The notes: generated by a model from the letters alone, not told the origin. A stretch of DNA of 64,000 nt from Hyalomma asiaticum (GCA_013339685.2 CM023483.1:22931458-22995457); one strand, 5' to 3'; counted from the first letter of the stretch, positions 11,701 through 21,925 are shown. Program-made: numbers and translations.

Positions 11701-12071
11701 CACCCCCCATGCTGCTTCGCATCGCCTCATGGTCCCCTTTAGCGGGAGATGGTGTTTTTTTTTGTTGGGTGCCCTGCTGGTGTAAAAGCTGTTGTTGGAA
11801 CAGCTGGGCATCTTCACTTTTATCTTTTCCAGCGCACAGTGGCCGCGAGTACGAGCCCCGCTCCTGGCTCAGCGCCGGTCCCTCGCCGGCGCCTGCCCGT
11901 TCCCACCACGCGGGGCTCTTCAGCTTCCTCCGACGGAGGCACAAGGGCGACGACAAAAAGACGCCGCCGACGGACAGTCCAGCGGACGCGACTAGCCCTG
12001 CCCAGGGTTGCTCGTATTCGCCACGCACGAGTGCGACGTCCTCTCAGCACCATGGGCAGCAGCCTCGCTGA
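1317..12071 (+). CDS. haspin-like: Haspin-family protein kinase-like gene, probable pseudokinase (9 exons seen, N-terminus missing)
   Basis: Joining nine GT-AG exons gives one open 420-residue frame. Residues ~40-341 follow the haspin kinase domain: a K-I-K-K-I strand, a TPV strand, a hinge region with Y-M-L-V-E, then LAVAERELQFEHRNLH, a GLKITLLDDNFSR strand, and a C-lobe ending near KMGH. Active haspin phosphorylates histone H3 Thr3 at mitotic centromeres, which is family knowledge. Here the glycine-rich loop reads AETMDNETF (residues 64-72), with no Gly. VAIK reads VDTV (84-87), so the ATP-anchoring Lys is lost. HRD reads HRN (195-197). The Asn of the catalytic loop (N202) and the Asp of the DYT/DFG position (D235) are kept. 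The beta3-to-hinge region is short, so the alphaC Glu is probably absent. No stop or frameshift breaks the frame and exon codons are GC-rich, which suggests a constrained, non-catalytic protein. The first exon(s) and promoter were not found and may lie upstream of the window. Confidence 0.8.
1865..1968 (+). CDS. haspin-like: haspin-like exon b, start of kinase domain
   Basis: The acceptor is TTTTCAG at 1858-1864 and the donor is GTAAGC at 1969. It encodes 34 residues plus two bases, containing C-G-K-C-Y and L-C-D-S-E-E-V-L-D-F-N-H-A-L. The latter matches the stretch just before the first kinase strand of haspins (human PVPFSHCL). It ends in phase 2 (TC), which the next exon completes to Ser. 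Confidence 0.75.
2530..3105 (+). repeat. Repeat A, copy 2
   Basis: Same order of blocks as copy 1, including the (TA)n at 2714-2745 and the GGAGCTTCGCCCCT end. It lies in the intron between haspin-like exons b and c, in the same orientation as copy 1. Confidence 0.75.
3262..3426 (+). CDS. haspin-like: haspin-like exon c, N-lobe with degenerate Gly loop and VAIK
   Basis: The acceptor is GGGCAG at 3256-3261 and the donor is GTACGT at 3427. It encodes 54 residues between split codons. It aligns with the human haspin beta1-beta3 region: K-I-K-K-I matches the strand before the Gly loop, then AETMDNETF stands where GEGVFGEVF is expected, and TPVDTVVQL where TPVAIKIIA is expected. The loop glycines and the ATP-binding Lys are both missing. 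The GC-rich third positions are typical of a real exon. Confidence 0.8.
4357..4457 (+). CDS. haspin-like: haspin-like exon d (no ATG-initiated ORF marks it)
   Basis: The acceptor is TTCTTTAG ending at 4356 and the donor is GTAAGG at 4458. Entry in phase 2 gives 33 residues from IIFVKDTLPENF to a His/Ser/Pro-rich segment. It matches the haspin region that in human reads CVQGSYPPLLLKAWDHY and the variable loop before the hinge. The phases (AA|A on entry, G|GC on exit) are exactly what is needed to join exons c and e, which is strong support. Confidence 0.75.
4629..4862 (+). mobile_element. tRNA-derived SINE (Ruka-like), sense
   Basis: The tRNA-like head has an A-box-like TGATCTAGTGG and a B-box-like GGATCGAATTC. 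The core follows with CACGTTAAAGAACCCCAGGT and TTTCCGGAGACCTCCACTA, ending near GACGTTAAAACCC. It sits in the intron 171 bases after haspin-like exon d, same strand. The family name is from memory. Confidence 0.9.
5536..5609 (+). CDS. haspin-like: haspin-like exon e, hinge region
   Basis: The acceptor is TTCAAAG at 5529-5535 and the donor is GTAGCG at 5610. Its 24 codons include QRYMLVESDYSGDSIL, which lines up with human haspin QLFIVLEFEFGGIDL (strand beta5, hinge and helix D start). It leaves in phase 0. Confidence 0.8.
6205..6290. repeat. Degenerate GTTGAAGGTTGATG tandem repeat
   Basis: Repeated GTTGAAGG/GTTGATGG words in an intron, with imperfect copies. Confidence 0.6.
6917..7145 (+). 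CDS. haspin-like: haspin-like exon f, catalytic loop (HRN) and DFG-equivalent (DDN)
   Basis: The acceptor is GATGCAG ending at 6916 and the donor is GTACGC at 7146. Its 76 codons carry the clearest family signature: SILGQVACCLAVAERELQF then EHRNLHEDN, and later GLKITLLDDNFSR. Human haspin reads SILHQLTASLAVAEASLRF, EHRDLHWGN and GLQVSIIDYTLSR. The catalytic-base codon at 7004-7006 is AAC (Asn); a single G-to-A change would separate it from GAC (Asp). Asn of the loop and Asp of DYT are retained. Confidence 0.9.
7255..7830. repeat. Inverted repeat of ~48-base arms in haspin-like intron
   Basis: The left arm, about 7269-7316, contains GTCCTTTGTGAAAGGGAGCA and CGCGAACGCGTGG. The reverse complement of about 7758-7805 reads GTCCTTTCTGAAAGGGAACA and CGCGAGCGCGTGG. 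It may be a decayed foldback or DNA element; no transposase frame was recognised. Confidence 0.55.
8467..8554 (+). CDS. haspin-like: haspin-like exon g, activation segment region
   Basis: The acceptor is CTTCGCAG ending at 8466 and the donor is GTAAGG at 8555. Its 28 codons plus split ends encode NEVVMRMKDYNRVYKKKTPIYITMESII. Position and length fit the haspin segment between DYT and helix F, but the family's acidic, Gly-rich loop and the Q-F-D-I-Y-R motif are replaced by a Lys-rich stretch and P-I-Y-I-T-M. The helix-F Asp is therefore apparently missing. Confidence 0.75.
8939..9144 (+). CDS. haspin-like: haspin-like exon h, C-lobe
   Basis: The acceptor is GTTTTTCAG ending at 8938 and the donor is GTGAGT at 9145. 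Its 68 codons begin DKWEAFYPETNARWLAYL, matching human RWGEYHPYSNVLWLHYL, and run through a helical KLELLAYMERDLQKYHSAEEF segment equivalent to the last haspin helices. Alignment ends near KMGH. Confidence 0.85.
9365..10680. repeat. Minisatellite, about nine units of ~125-150 bp
   Basis: Units share CATGTAAATCATGCCGCTCA, CATGTTATGACCTGTCATTT, a block near GTCATGTTGTGGCATACCA and CATTAACGAAACGG. Long units also carry CCAGGAGAGCACCAAGACCG; short ones replace it with GCGTGG. Many units contain all or part of the 20-base palindrome TCATGACATGCATGTCATGA (perfect at 9711-9730). It fills half of the last haspin-like intron. Confidence 0.9.
10689..10714. repeat. (GATA)n microsatellite
   Basis: About six GATA units directly after the minisatellite. 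Confidence 0.95.
11229..11542 (-). mobile_element. tRNA-derived SINE, (ATC)n-tailed subfamily, antisense
   Basis: Read on the minus strand: CCGCCGCGGTGGTGTAGTGG head, then the shared core (GAACCCCAGGTGGTCTAAAT), then a second half with GCCGTGCTCCCTACATGGGC and GGACGCTAATTTC seen as reverse complement, and an (ATC)n tail. It has the same architecture as the copy at 33429-33666 and differs from the AATC-tailed copies. Confidence 0.9.
11548..11757 (-). repeat. Mosaic of repeat A middle and repeat B, antisense
   Basis: 11548-11632 is the reverse complement of the repeat A part with AGACGCTGCCTGCG and GAGCTGGTAGAGCGTTCAT. 11700-11757 is the reverse complement of the block at 60318-60375 (CACCATCTCCCGCTAAAGGG). 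It abuts the SINE upstream and precedes the last haspin-like exon by 75 bases. Confidence 0.75.
11833..12071 (+). CDS. haspin-like: haspin-like exon i, C-terminal Pro/Ser-rich tail and stop
   Basis: A pyrimidine-rich acceptor ends in CCAG at 11832. Entry with two bases completes the codon left by exon h and continues in frame for 78 residues to a TGA at 12069-12071. The tail is rich in Pro, Ser, Ala and Arg with a basic LRRRHKGDDKK segment, probably disordered. Human haspin stops soon after the kinase fold, so this extension is unusual. Support is splice site, phase and composition only. A second acceptor seven bases downstream (after GCACAG) would put the exon in another frame. Confidence 0.5.
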
Positions 12072-13368
12072 GGGCCCCGTTGCCCCTGTGGCTTGCAATG
12101 GGCATCGCATGTCGCGATATGTTCTCGCGTGAGATCGAGCGTGAAAAAAATAGCGTCATCTTTAAAGATAGCTTTTTTTTCGCGATGTATGTGTCTTTCT
12201 GCGTGAGTGTGGTTTAATGGTTCAAGTATACTTTCGTTTGGCAGTTGCACTCCCGCTATGTTAGACGGACGCTTGAATTTGTTTTATTCCGTGAAATTAT
12301 ATCGGATGTTTGCGAATGGCGGTTCCTAGATGCTCCCATCTTTTGCGGTAAACTTGCCTGTGCGTTTACCTTATAGAAAATTCTCATTGCGGCATCCTTA
12401 GCAGGCCGAGCTGCTGCTAAAGCAGCACATACAGATGCAGAATTTCGGCAGTGCACGATATAAAACAGATTTACGGAAGCCTTACACAAGCATGATTGTA
12501 AATTTTTCCTTATCTGCAACGAAAGGTGCATGTATGGTAATAAAAATGGCCGCTTCATTATTCTGATATACACTTAGTCGTCTCTTTCCTTCGCGCCTTC
12601 GATATCCTTTGCTTTGAAGGCTTTCTGGTCCCAATCGCATTTCCAGGTCCTCTTTCACCCACCACTTACTTGTCCCAGATAAAGGTGTAAGGTGCCTAAC
12701 ATCAGCTACATTTGGGGTGTTGATGGCTACTGTTGATTTAGGTAATGCAGTCTAACCATAGGATAATGGTAGATATTCGTTAAAACAGCAACATCTTCAC
12801 CTAAGCAAATCTGTCTTCTCGATCATTTCAGTATCGGTGAAATGAGTTGTGCAGCACTCGTTTTCTTCGCATGTGTCCTCATAAACTTCACGTAACGCGT
12901 TTATTAAAGAGAGATCTTATTGTCTTTCATACAGATGTGATCCTGGAGGAGTCGGTAATGAACTTGTCAAAAACACGGCGCCGCCTCCTGGTGGCACAGA
13001 TATGCCACGTGGCAATACGAAGTTCACAAGAGAGATATATGATTAAGAATTTACACAGCATAAAATCGGATTTATAGCTTGATTACGACGTTAATATTTT
13101 CAGTTAATATTTGTCATTTGTCATAGACGTTAACATTTGATAACTAATTTCATGGTCACCAACACGCGGGTCAGGAATATTCAGGGCTTCACTAGCACCT
13201 GACCGCCCACCGGATTAAATCTCGGAGCGCGAGCTGCACCTCAGGTCCAAGATGGCGAATTGTGCCTCCCACTGCCCCGTACTAGGAGATAACAGTGCTG
13301 CCTAAATGACTTCATTTGAATGCGCAGTATGAGACTGCGGTGCCCCTAGTGAGATCCATACTGACATT
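12072..13368. other. 3' flank of the haspin-like gene, no further gene seen
   Basis: Short ORFs only. Besides the AATAAA noted separately, no element was recognised. Confidence 0.5.
12539..12544 (+). promoter_or_regulatory. Possible polyadenylation signal of the haspin-like gene
   Basis: An AATAAA hexamer lies 468 bases downstream of the stop codon. No GT-rich downstream element is obvious, so it is only a candidate. Confidence 0.25.
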
Positions 13369-13370
13369 TA

Positions 13371-13594
13371 TACTGTGGTGTATAGTTGTGCTTCTGCGCA
13401 AGTCATTGGGCTAGGTAATGCTACATTATTTTCCCTAGATTTAGCGCTCATTTTGCTTCAAAGACCGTGGGAAAATGTTCCATACTTTGGTGTATAGTTG
13501 TGCTGCTGCGTGGGTCGTTGGGCTAGGTAATGCTACATTATTTTCCCTAGATTTAGCGCTCATTTTGCTTCAAAACCGTGGGAAAATGTTCCAT
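13371..13594 (+). repeat. Tandem duplication, two copies of ~112 bp
   Basis: GGTGTATAGTTGTGCT...GGGCTAGGTAATGCTACATT...TTTTGCTTCAAA(GA)CCGTGGGAAAATGTTCCAT occurs at 13371-13482 and again at 13483-13594. The second half is nearly identical between copies. Confidence 0.9.
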
Positions 13595-14810
13595 GTCTAG
13601 GTGGATACGAATTTATGGGTGGCATGTGTGCTTTATACGAGGGACTCAGTTGTCTACGTGAAGTGTTCTGTGAACTGCCGCTTAAGCGTAATTTGTATCG
13701 GTGGCATAAACTGAAGATTTTGTTTTTCAAGGATGAGTCGGTCGACAATGAAGAAATTTCCTCAATGTTTATGTGAAACCGAAACTCGGACATCGACAAA
13801 AAAAGAAAACCAAAGGCGTTGTCGGTTCACGTGGCAAACTTTCTCAAAACTTGGCACAGGGCCACCAGCTGTCCTTTCATCTTGAGAGTAAAAATACGAA
13901 CCTCACGCTCATCATCGACACATGAAACGCCGAGAGCCGAAAAAAGAAAGAAAAGAAACGAAGACGCGCGGCACGACGTCTTTCGATCCAATCCACTTTT
14001 CTCACCTCGAATAAGTGGAAAGAAAAGATGAAAGCCACAACTCCATTTTTTTTGCAGTTTTTCGCCTTCTAAGAGTCATGTTCTTAATATATATCCCAGT
14101 GATCCTCTTGCTCGTTTTGTGCCTCAAAAGTCTGTCCCTCAAAGCTTCCGTCTGGTACAACTTTGCCGGATTTCGATCCCTGCGTGACAAACGCAGTCAG
14201 TCTAGCCCGTTAAACGCGCCAGCGCCTGCCGTCGAGTTTCGTTACCTTTAGTAAAGAAGAATGAAAGAAAAAAAAAGAGAAGGTGTTAGCTCCACAGTAT
14301 TTTATAGGCTTGGATTCATTATTTACTTGGTTTCACGCAGGACAGAGGGAAGTAGTACTGATGTAACAAGCCTAGGAAAAATCTGTAGTTCTGATTTTTG
14401 TTTGATCTTCTATTGAGCAGAAAGAAAATTGGGAGCGTTGTGCCTCAGTCACTTGATAACAGATTGCACTTTCTCCTATCTGTGTCCGACATACTCTTCG
14501 TCGTCAGACACTCGACTGACAAGCGAGTGAAAGGCCCTGCAGGTGACGCCACTGGACAACTCCTGTTTCAGTCAGACAAGTAGCTTATCGCCAATAGCAA
14601 CGCGCAGTCGATGCTAACTTGTTGTCTAACGCCGGGTTTTCGGTTGAAAGAATCTGTCCTCTAGCTCACACGTAATGAGGTCAATGGCCTTTGTGTTAAG
14701 CTGCTTAAACAGATGTTTGTTTTGTTTTGTCTCGAGTGATGTTATGGCTCGTAGAGCGCCTACCTATCGGCTTCCTTTCCATCTTTAATTTCTTGCTGCG
14801 TGTTTGTTTG
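13595..14810. other. No recognisable feature
   Basis: Scattered short ORFs with no splice-supported coding signal and no recognised repeat. Confidence 0.5.
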
Positions 14811-14814
14811 TTTA

Positions 14815-14846
14815 CACGCACGCACGCACGCACACACACACACACA
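14815..14846. repeat. (CGCA)n/(CA)n microsatellite
   Basis: CGCA units grade into CA units. Confidence 0.9.
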
Positions 14847-14988
14847 GGGAGAGAGAGAGCAGGGGACAGCAGTAGCATCGCTCGAGGAAACCATATTGTG
14901 TAGACTGAATGTCGCTGGGACACACATGCAGTTCGTTTGCTTTTAAAGACGATAGTCTTTCTTGGGATACTTCAACGCAGAAATTTTG

Positions 14989-14991
<3 letters not shown>

Positions 14992-15024
<33 letters not shown>
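14992..15024. repeat. (GT)n microsatellite
   Basis: About 16 TG units. Together with the CA tract 150 bases upstream it forms complementary arms. Confidence 0.95.
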
Positions 15025-15026
<2 letters not shown>

Positions 15027-16502
15027 TGCTGCGAAAGGTGAACCCCTTCCTCAACGACCACCCAGCTTGAACTCGTGGCTACCTTCATACTTCTGAACAC
15101 AGTCGGCCAAAAAGCAAATATTACGCATATCTGAGGCGCAACATCAATACGTATGTAATGGACGGTGTGTTCCTTTAGTAGAAAATACATAGATGCATAA
15201 TTCTAAAGACCCTAGTGCTTGTTAGGATGCGCAAAAGCGGACGTTTCCTGTACTAGGCAAGCTTCTTGCGTTTCCCGTAACCATGGCCAGATGGCGCCCT
15301 TATCTCGCGCTCGTGCCGAACGGAAGGCAGGGAACGGCCGCCAGCTACTCCGGCCGGTTCCTTTCTCTCCTCGCGTCTCTTCGTTTTCCCTCTCGCTTGC
15401 GCAACTCCTCGGGGGGAATAGAAACAAGCGAAACGGGACTCATGTAGTACGGCCGGTAGAAGGCTATCGTCTTTCGACGGCATTTGCAGCGAAGCACGGA
15501 GATACGCGGCCAATTTTTTTTTGTTTTTTTACAAGGATAGCAAGAACTACCGCTTCTCCTACAAACACGAACAGAATGACACAACTTTCTGCGCCTAGTT
15601 TGTCGCTGCGCGGGCATAACGGCTCCCTGTCAATGGTGGGCTTTGTATTACGGAAACGAACACTGAAATAAGTGCCATGATGATGTAGAAATGCGACAAA
15701 AAAGAAAAAAAAGTGGGGGGTGGGGGCGTTCATTTTCCAAACAAGAGAGTTCCCTGTCAGTGCTAGAATATATCCAGAGCAGATATGGAAACTTATTAAA
15801 AGGGAGGGACGATTCCGCCTTGTATACTTTAGGGACCACTGACGATCCTCCTGTGCAGCCAGTCGCACGCATCAGCTTCTATCTTACCTTCAAATACGAC
15901 GGGATTTGAGCAACACTGCTGGAGGAGCTGATGAGAAAAGCCACACCTTGAACGTGTGATTGGCAGTTGTAAAAGCGGCATCCAAGCATTTAATTTATAA
16001 CACTTCATATCGATAAACGTGGCAGACAAGCTTTAGGTGAAATCATTATGCGTCTAATTTTGAGGGGATCTCCACAAGGCGGTTCCAAAAATTGGGAAAG
16101 TTATGCACAAAGAAACATTGATAACTCATTATAATATTTAATAATGTCAAGAATTATATATGAATAGATACGTAAATTCACGAGGAATATAAATTTCGAA
16201 AAAAGAGACGACCGCAACATCCATTAAATTAAGTGATAATGACCACGATTAACCAGGGAACCATGTAAAAAGACCACGAGGGGCTTGTATGCGCAATGAA
16301 TGCGCGGATATTAGCCGCATGAGCTTGAATTAAACTTTACACCCTATAAAGAATTACATTTCTGTGGTCTATGACTGGCAGGGAATCAAGGTTCAAACCC
16401 TTAGGTCACGGTTTCGAATACCAAAGGTACTGGCTTTCGCATTTGCGTCACACGATAATTATGGGCTCCTTCGGTATTGTTAATACGTTGTTGTACGCTA
16501 AC
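15025..16502. other. No supported gene; GC-rich patch 15280-15420
   Basis: The 150-codon frame at 15219-15671 has no recognisable domain, and overlapping frames of similar length exist on the other strand, so it was not called. Confidence 0.4.
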
Positions 16503-16572
<70 letters not shown>

Positions 16573-16596
16573 GAAGAAGAAGAAGAAGAAGAAGAA
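16503..16596. repeat. (TAA)n then (AAG)n microsatellite
   Basis: About 23 TAA units switch directly to about eight AAG units at 16571. Confidence 0.97.
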
Positions 16597-18696
16597 AGAC
16601 GGTGCGTCGGGATCTCAAAACACGGACAGGCATACTTTCTGCACATCGGCCTCAATACATGCAAGTGAGCACATCAAAAATATCGCGCGGCTAGGAAAAT
16701 TCGATTGCGAAAAAAAAGGAGTTAATTAAGTAATAAACGTTCCTCTAAAATTCGGAACTATCTGGTTGCCAGCACGAAGCTAGACGGCTCAAAATTGCGC
16801 GGATTCCAAGACACTGTTTCTTCTTGAGTGGCACTATCTGAAGTGGGTCAAAACCCGAAATTTTATTCTGTGACAAGATAATGTGCCTTTAGTCTAGCAT
16901 GGCATAGCTATATACATTTCAATTCCTTCGAAAGAGCACTTTTCACAACGAAGATGCCCTAGATACGTGAATGTTGTTTGTAATTACACACGTGATTCTG
17001 CTTGTAACTTGCTTTACAACCTTATGTGATTGCTTTTACGGGTCAGAGGCCCCTTGCGGTCTATCTTTTTTTTTCATGACCAACAACTCGCATACTTAAG
17101 TTTTATTTGCGTCGTTTTATTTTAATTTTTAAAGGAATAAAAACATAAGACGTACGAGTGACATTCTCATCGGCTTTGAAAGGAGATAGGTGAGACGTGA
17201 AACCGTGAAAGGATCTCTGTGTACTTGTACATGTCAAATAGACTCGAAAGCTTTTCAAGCGAGAAGACGCTACTGAGGGTTTCGATGCCGCTTTATATCG
17301 CAGTGAGGGACGCCGCTCAAAAGCGGCCCGAATTCGAACGTAAACAACGTTGCCTCTTACTGTAATCGTTTTTGGTTTATTGTTCAAATTCTTGTAGATA
17401 CCTTAAATGTATGTGGGACATTATATTCTTTCTACGCCACAGTCTCAAGTTTCAGGTTCACTACATCGAAAAGACTTGTGTAAGTGCACGGTGACCTGAA
17501 ATTTAATACGTATAATTTTTTCTTTATTCGGATGTTGAATCTCATTGCGACGTGTCCCACGAATGAGGCGAAAGCTGGAGTTGATATTTAGAACGTAAGT
17601 ATTTACTCTTCATTCTTCAGCGCGGAACCCTAAAAGACACGCAAAGGAAACATTGCGCCACCCTGAATAGCTCAGTCACATCGAGAAGCTTCAAAAAGTC
17701 AACAAGACAGCAAAACTTGGCTTCGTCGTTGCTGGGCGATGGCTCCAGGAAGAAACACTGGTGATTACAAAACACGCGTTGACGTCACTCAGCTCTATCG
17801 GAATCCTATGTGTTCACATGTCTTAACGCGAAAGCTTTAAGGAGCCTGTGTCATAGAAAACTTAAGTTCGGCGTTGACGTAGGCGTCCACGGTGGAAATA
17901 ATCATCTCGAGCTACCACTTCGTTTCCTGAAGCACCCGAGCAAGCAAGACCTCCGGCACTCAACAGGTGCGTTATTGAACGAAAGTGAATTTCTCAGAGT
18001 AAAATCCACCAGAAAAAATCGCAAGCTGTGATTTAACTAACGCCTACACACAAGATAGCTCGGAATGTAATTTGAATGTGTGAAAAAACATAATTCTATC
18101 ACGAGGAGGCGATGCGAACAGGACCCAATGACGCTATTGCGTTCCACTCTTAAAGGCGAAGCTAGGGCGTCTGCCGAAGTTAATTTTTTTTTTCTGAATC
18201 GGGTAGTATATTTGATGAGAGGAGGGGGAAGGGGGGGACTTACGTTAATCGGCGTACCCTGTTTGCAGCTTGTGCACACGTAACGTGGCATCATAATGCA
18301 TCTTTCTCTGACCTCGCTGCTTTAAGGCAAACACCTTATAAGTCTCACGGGAAGGCGACTTTCAAACCAGGAAATAATGGTGTAGAAAAATATGACACGC
18401 TATGTCGAATAATCCTGCCTCGTTCATTTGTTATGTGCCAAAATTTGCATGGAAGGGTACGAGTGTGTGACTAACGTGAGTGCGAGGTCGTGACTTGAAA
18501 ACATAAGGTCGGACTTTTTAAGCGTCGGAAATGGAGCCAGCACAGAGTGTGTGTCGACATTATGAGGAGTTTAGTTTCACTTTGTGTTGATTTTGGACAC
18601 ACAGTTCTCGAACCAAATGCACTCGCACACAGCGCAAATACTTTGCAGCGAGTAGACTGGCTCAGACATCTCATAATTGCAGGGTATGAGTAGCTC

Positions 18697-18699
<3 letters not shown>
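16597..18699. other. No recognisable feature
   Basis: AT-rich DNA without splice-supported coding signal. Confidence 0.5.
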
Positions 18700-18752
<53 letters not shown>

Positions 18753-18754
18753 TT
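18700..18754. repeat. (ATTT)n microsatellite
   Basis: About 13 TTTA units. Confidence 0.97.
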
Positions 18755-20239
18755 CCTTTCTTTCTGACTTCTTTTTCTTACTTTGGCTCATACCCGTGCA
18801 TCCAATGCAGTGCATACCTACCTTAATTTTTATTAACTACCGTGATGGTTAAATGACTATGTTTTGTGCCGACCTTAGACTGTGATATCACACGTACCTC
18901 ACGAATTCTACACAATGTTTTCCTAGGATTTCTATTTTTATCGGCGTTCTTTTTTTTTTTTCTAAATAAGTCCCATCCGGTTGCGAAATGGGGTTGCAGA
19001 GAAAGAAACATAATGCCACTAGGTGATGGCGCCGTATTAACTGCACATCCTCGCCATTTAGGTCACAATTATCGATAAGAAAATCGCGCATGCCTTATGC
19101 CCGCGTATCCAACGCGGATACGAGCCACACGGGATTGAGTGCTAGCCTCTAAAGCCTACGCCGAGTTACGTTCACTTGATGTTCTAATCCCAAAGGATGG
19201 GGCTCGAACTCCTAGGCCCCCCCCCCCCCCCCCCCCCCCCCCTCCTCCTTCGACTGCCAAAGGTCTTGTCTTTTGGCTTTACAGCTCTTAGGCGCTAGCT
19301 AAGGAACGCTAGGACTTTTTAACACCACCACGTGAACAAGTCCCGATAACCGGCCTTGGTATCTACCAGTTTTTTGCCGATACGGTGGAGCTGACCTCTT
19401 TCATTCAAACAGACCTGCGGTGTGGAATGCTGCATCCCACATCATGTAAGATTGAACTCACTAAACCTCGATATAATATGTAATGAAGGGTTGACCACCG
19501 CAAACATAAACCATTCTATATTCTAGCTCCTTCACACGGTTTAGAGAACGTGTTTAGTGCCGTAATGGAAAACTTTGGTGACTGAGTCCGAATTTCTCAA
19601 GTAACAGGGAAAAAGACACTCACGCACATTAAATGCACTTCCGCATGGCGTTCCCACAGGATAACGGTGTCATTGTAAAATACCGATTCTCAGAAAAGTA
19701 AACAAACCATACATATAAACAAATAAAGTACTCTAGGAGGCCTCTATAATGCGATGTAGAAACGTAAAATAATTATAATGACAATTCATAGAGCATGATG
19801 ACGCAAAGAAGAAGAAATTGCGGGACCTCAAAGTGGCGGCTTAGGGACACAAGAGGCGCCTGTCTCAAGTATTTCCTGTCGGCAACAACATGCGACAGTA
19901 ATATTGGCATTTGAGGAGCCATTATTACTGTCCCAGAGAAAGCAGAGAAAGCACATTGTCCGTACAGAAAACGCGCGGTTTTTTTACGGCGACAACGGCT
20001 TTTGGAAAAACGAACGAGGCCAGCTCAGCGAGGCGCGTGATTGTGTACGTCTGGGGATGACGCTTCGACCCACGGCGGAAGTGGTTTATTGACGCTTCGC
20101 GGCAATAAGATGGCTCCATAAAGGTCGCTTTTATCGGTTTGATGCGGGTCGAGTTCGTCATGCGGGAAGTGTGGAGTATTGAAGTCGACAATACGGAATG
20201 GACGCTGAGCGTCCGTTGAAACGCTATGACGTAAAAAGC

Positions 20240-20242
<3 letters not shown>
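18755..20242. other. No recognised gene; poly-C tract at 19217-19242
   Basis: A 26-base C run followed by TCCTCC is the only clear feature. Confidence 0.5.

Positions 20243-20291
<49 letters not shown>
20243..20291. repeat. (GA)n microsatellite
   Basis: About 24 GA units. Confidence 0.97.
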
Positions 20292-20293
<2 letters not shown>

Positions 20294-20356
20294 GCGAGAA
20301 AAAACGCTTTTGGTGCTGCGCGAAACCGTCTGCAGGAAGGTGAACGTGCTGCATTG

Positions 20357-20696
20357 GTCAACCGCGGTGGTCTAGCGGTTAGTGTTGAGCCTAAGGACGC
20401 AGGTTCGAACGCGGTCGGGTTGGTCGTATTTTCGATGGAGACGAAAATGCTAGAGGCCCGTGTACTGTGCGTTGTCACAGTTCACGTACGTTAAAGAACG
20501 ACCGGGTATATGTTAAGAACGACCCTCCCTTTCTTCTGCACGTACGCTACAGAAACCCAGTTGGTCAAAAATTTCCAGAACCCTCCCCTACTGCTTTTCT
20601 CTCCTTTCTATCTCTTTTAGTCCCTTTCCCTTATGCCCCCCTGACGCTGAGCCGGGCGCTCCCGACGAGAGCTGCAGAAAATAGCGTCCTTTTCTG
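20357..20696 (+). mobile_element. tRNA-derived SINE, long subfamily, sense
   Basis: The head ACCGCGGTGGTCTAGCGGTT has an A-box-like TGGTCTAGCGG and a B-box-like GGTTCGAACGC. A diverged core and a duplicated GTTAAAGAACGACC/GTTAAGAACGACC follow. The 3' part has GAGCTGCAGAAAATAGCGTC, as in the (ATC)n-tailed subfamily. Confidence 0.85.
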
Positions 20697-20890
20697 AAGC
20701 ACAATTATTAGGGAGTTTTAGAATAGGGTGACGTAGCATTAGCGTTAAGTTGTCGTAAGGGCGCAAAAAGAGCTTTAGAATAGGGTTTTCACTCCGCAAG
20801 CGCTAACTCAAGGGAAGCTTTCATGATTTGTCACGTCGTGCGGGATCTCAACGAGATCATCAACACAAAGAAAGAGAGAGGGTCAATCAC

Positions 20891-20960
<70 letters not shown>
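20891..20960. repeat. (GATA)n microsatellite
   Basis: About 17 units. Confidence 0.97.
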
Positions 20961-21022
20961 GCAACGAAAGAAAGACAAGTCTCGGGTTGCGTAGAAAGCT
21001 CCGATTGCCCTCAACCTACTAC

Positions 21023-21093
<71 letters not shown>
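21023..21093. repeat. (GAAA)n microsatellite
   Basis: About 17 GAAA units, purine-only on this strand. Confidence 0.97.
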
Positions 21094-21690
21094 GAATCCG
21101 GTTGCGCAGAAGGGAAAAGCGGACCCGCGCATGCTCACGACCCACAACTCAAGTCCTCGCCCTCCTCCCACTGCTGCAAAATAGTGATAGTGAACTTGAC
21201 GCCCTTGCTCCAGCTCCGCTATTTCACCACACTTCGCAACGTAAAGTTTAAGCTGCTGCTTCCGAATGTTATACGCATGTGTTTGGGTACCGTCATCTTG
21301 GGCTAATATAGCTGGAGCTTTGTATCTAAGCAGCTATCCAAATTATACTACCGTGACTAGTACATACGCATGAAAAGAATTGCACGTTTGCGTTCGACAT
21401 GTTATGGTGCTTATGACTTTGTTTATTGGAAGCTAGGGTACTTGTACCATTTGCGTAACACTCCAAGATGGCGCCGCCCATGAATCTAAGGTGAAAGCGT
21501 CTATAGAACAAAGGGAAAGGAACCGTGGACAAATACACAACTCGCTTGGATATTTTCGTACCTGTAGCGCTAGTACTTTTGGCCGACACCACCCGTAGCC
21601 ATCGTGACGAATGCGAAACCTCTTTTCTTTTTCTTTTGACACGTGGCGTCACCTATGATGTGATGGCTAACGAGAGGGCAGCTAACGATG

Positions 21691-21925
21691 TAATAATAAT
21701 TTCCGGGGTTTCACGTCCCTAAACCACGATATGTTTATAAGAGACGCCATATTGGAGGGCTCCAGAAATTTTGACCACCTGTGGTTTTTTAAAGTGCGCT
21801 GACATCACACAGTACATGGGCTTCAACATTTCGCCTCCATCAAAATGCAGCCGCCGCGGCCGGGATTAGATCCCGCGACCTTCATATAAGCAGCCGAGTG
21901 CCATAACCACTAGAACCCGGTGGCG
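21691..21925 (-). mobile_element. tRNA-derived SINE (Ruka-like), antisense
   Basis: Full-length and diverged: TTTCACGTCCCTAAACCACG, GGAGGGCTCCAGAAATTTTG, CAGCCGCCGCGGCCGGGATT and a tRNA-like end with CCATAACCACTAGAACCCGG. Confidence 0.9.

Noticed and set aside
12945..12957. Short exon-like stretch between an ACAG acceptor and GTAATG donor
   Set aside because: Too short, with no in-frame partner exon; a chance match is likely.
15219..15671. 150-codon open frame on the + strand
   Set aside because: Basic, low-information sequence with equally long frames on the opposite strand; no domain recognised.
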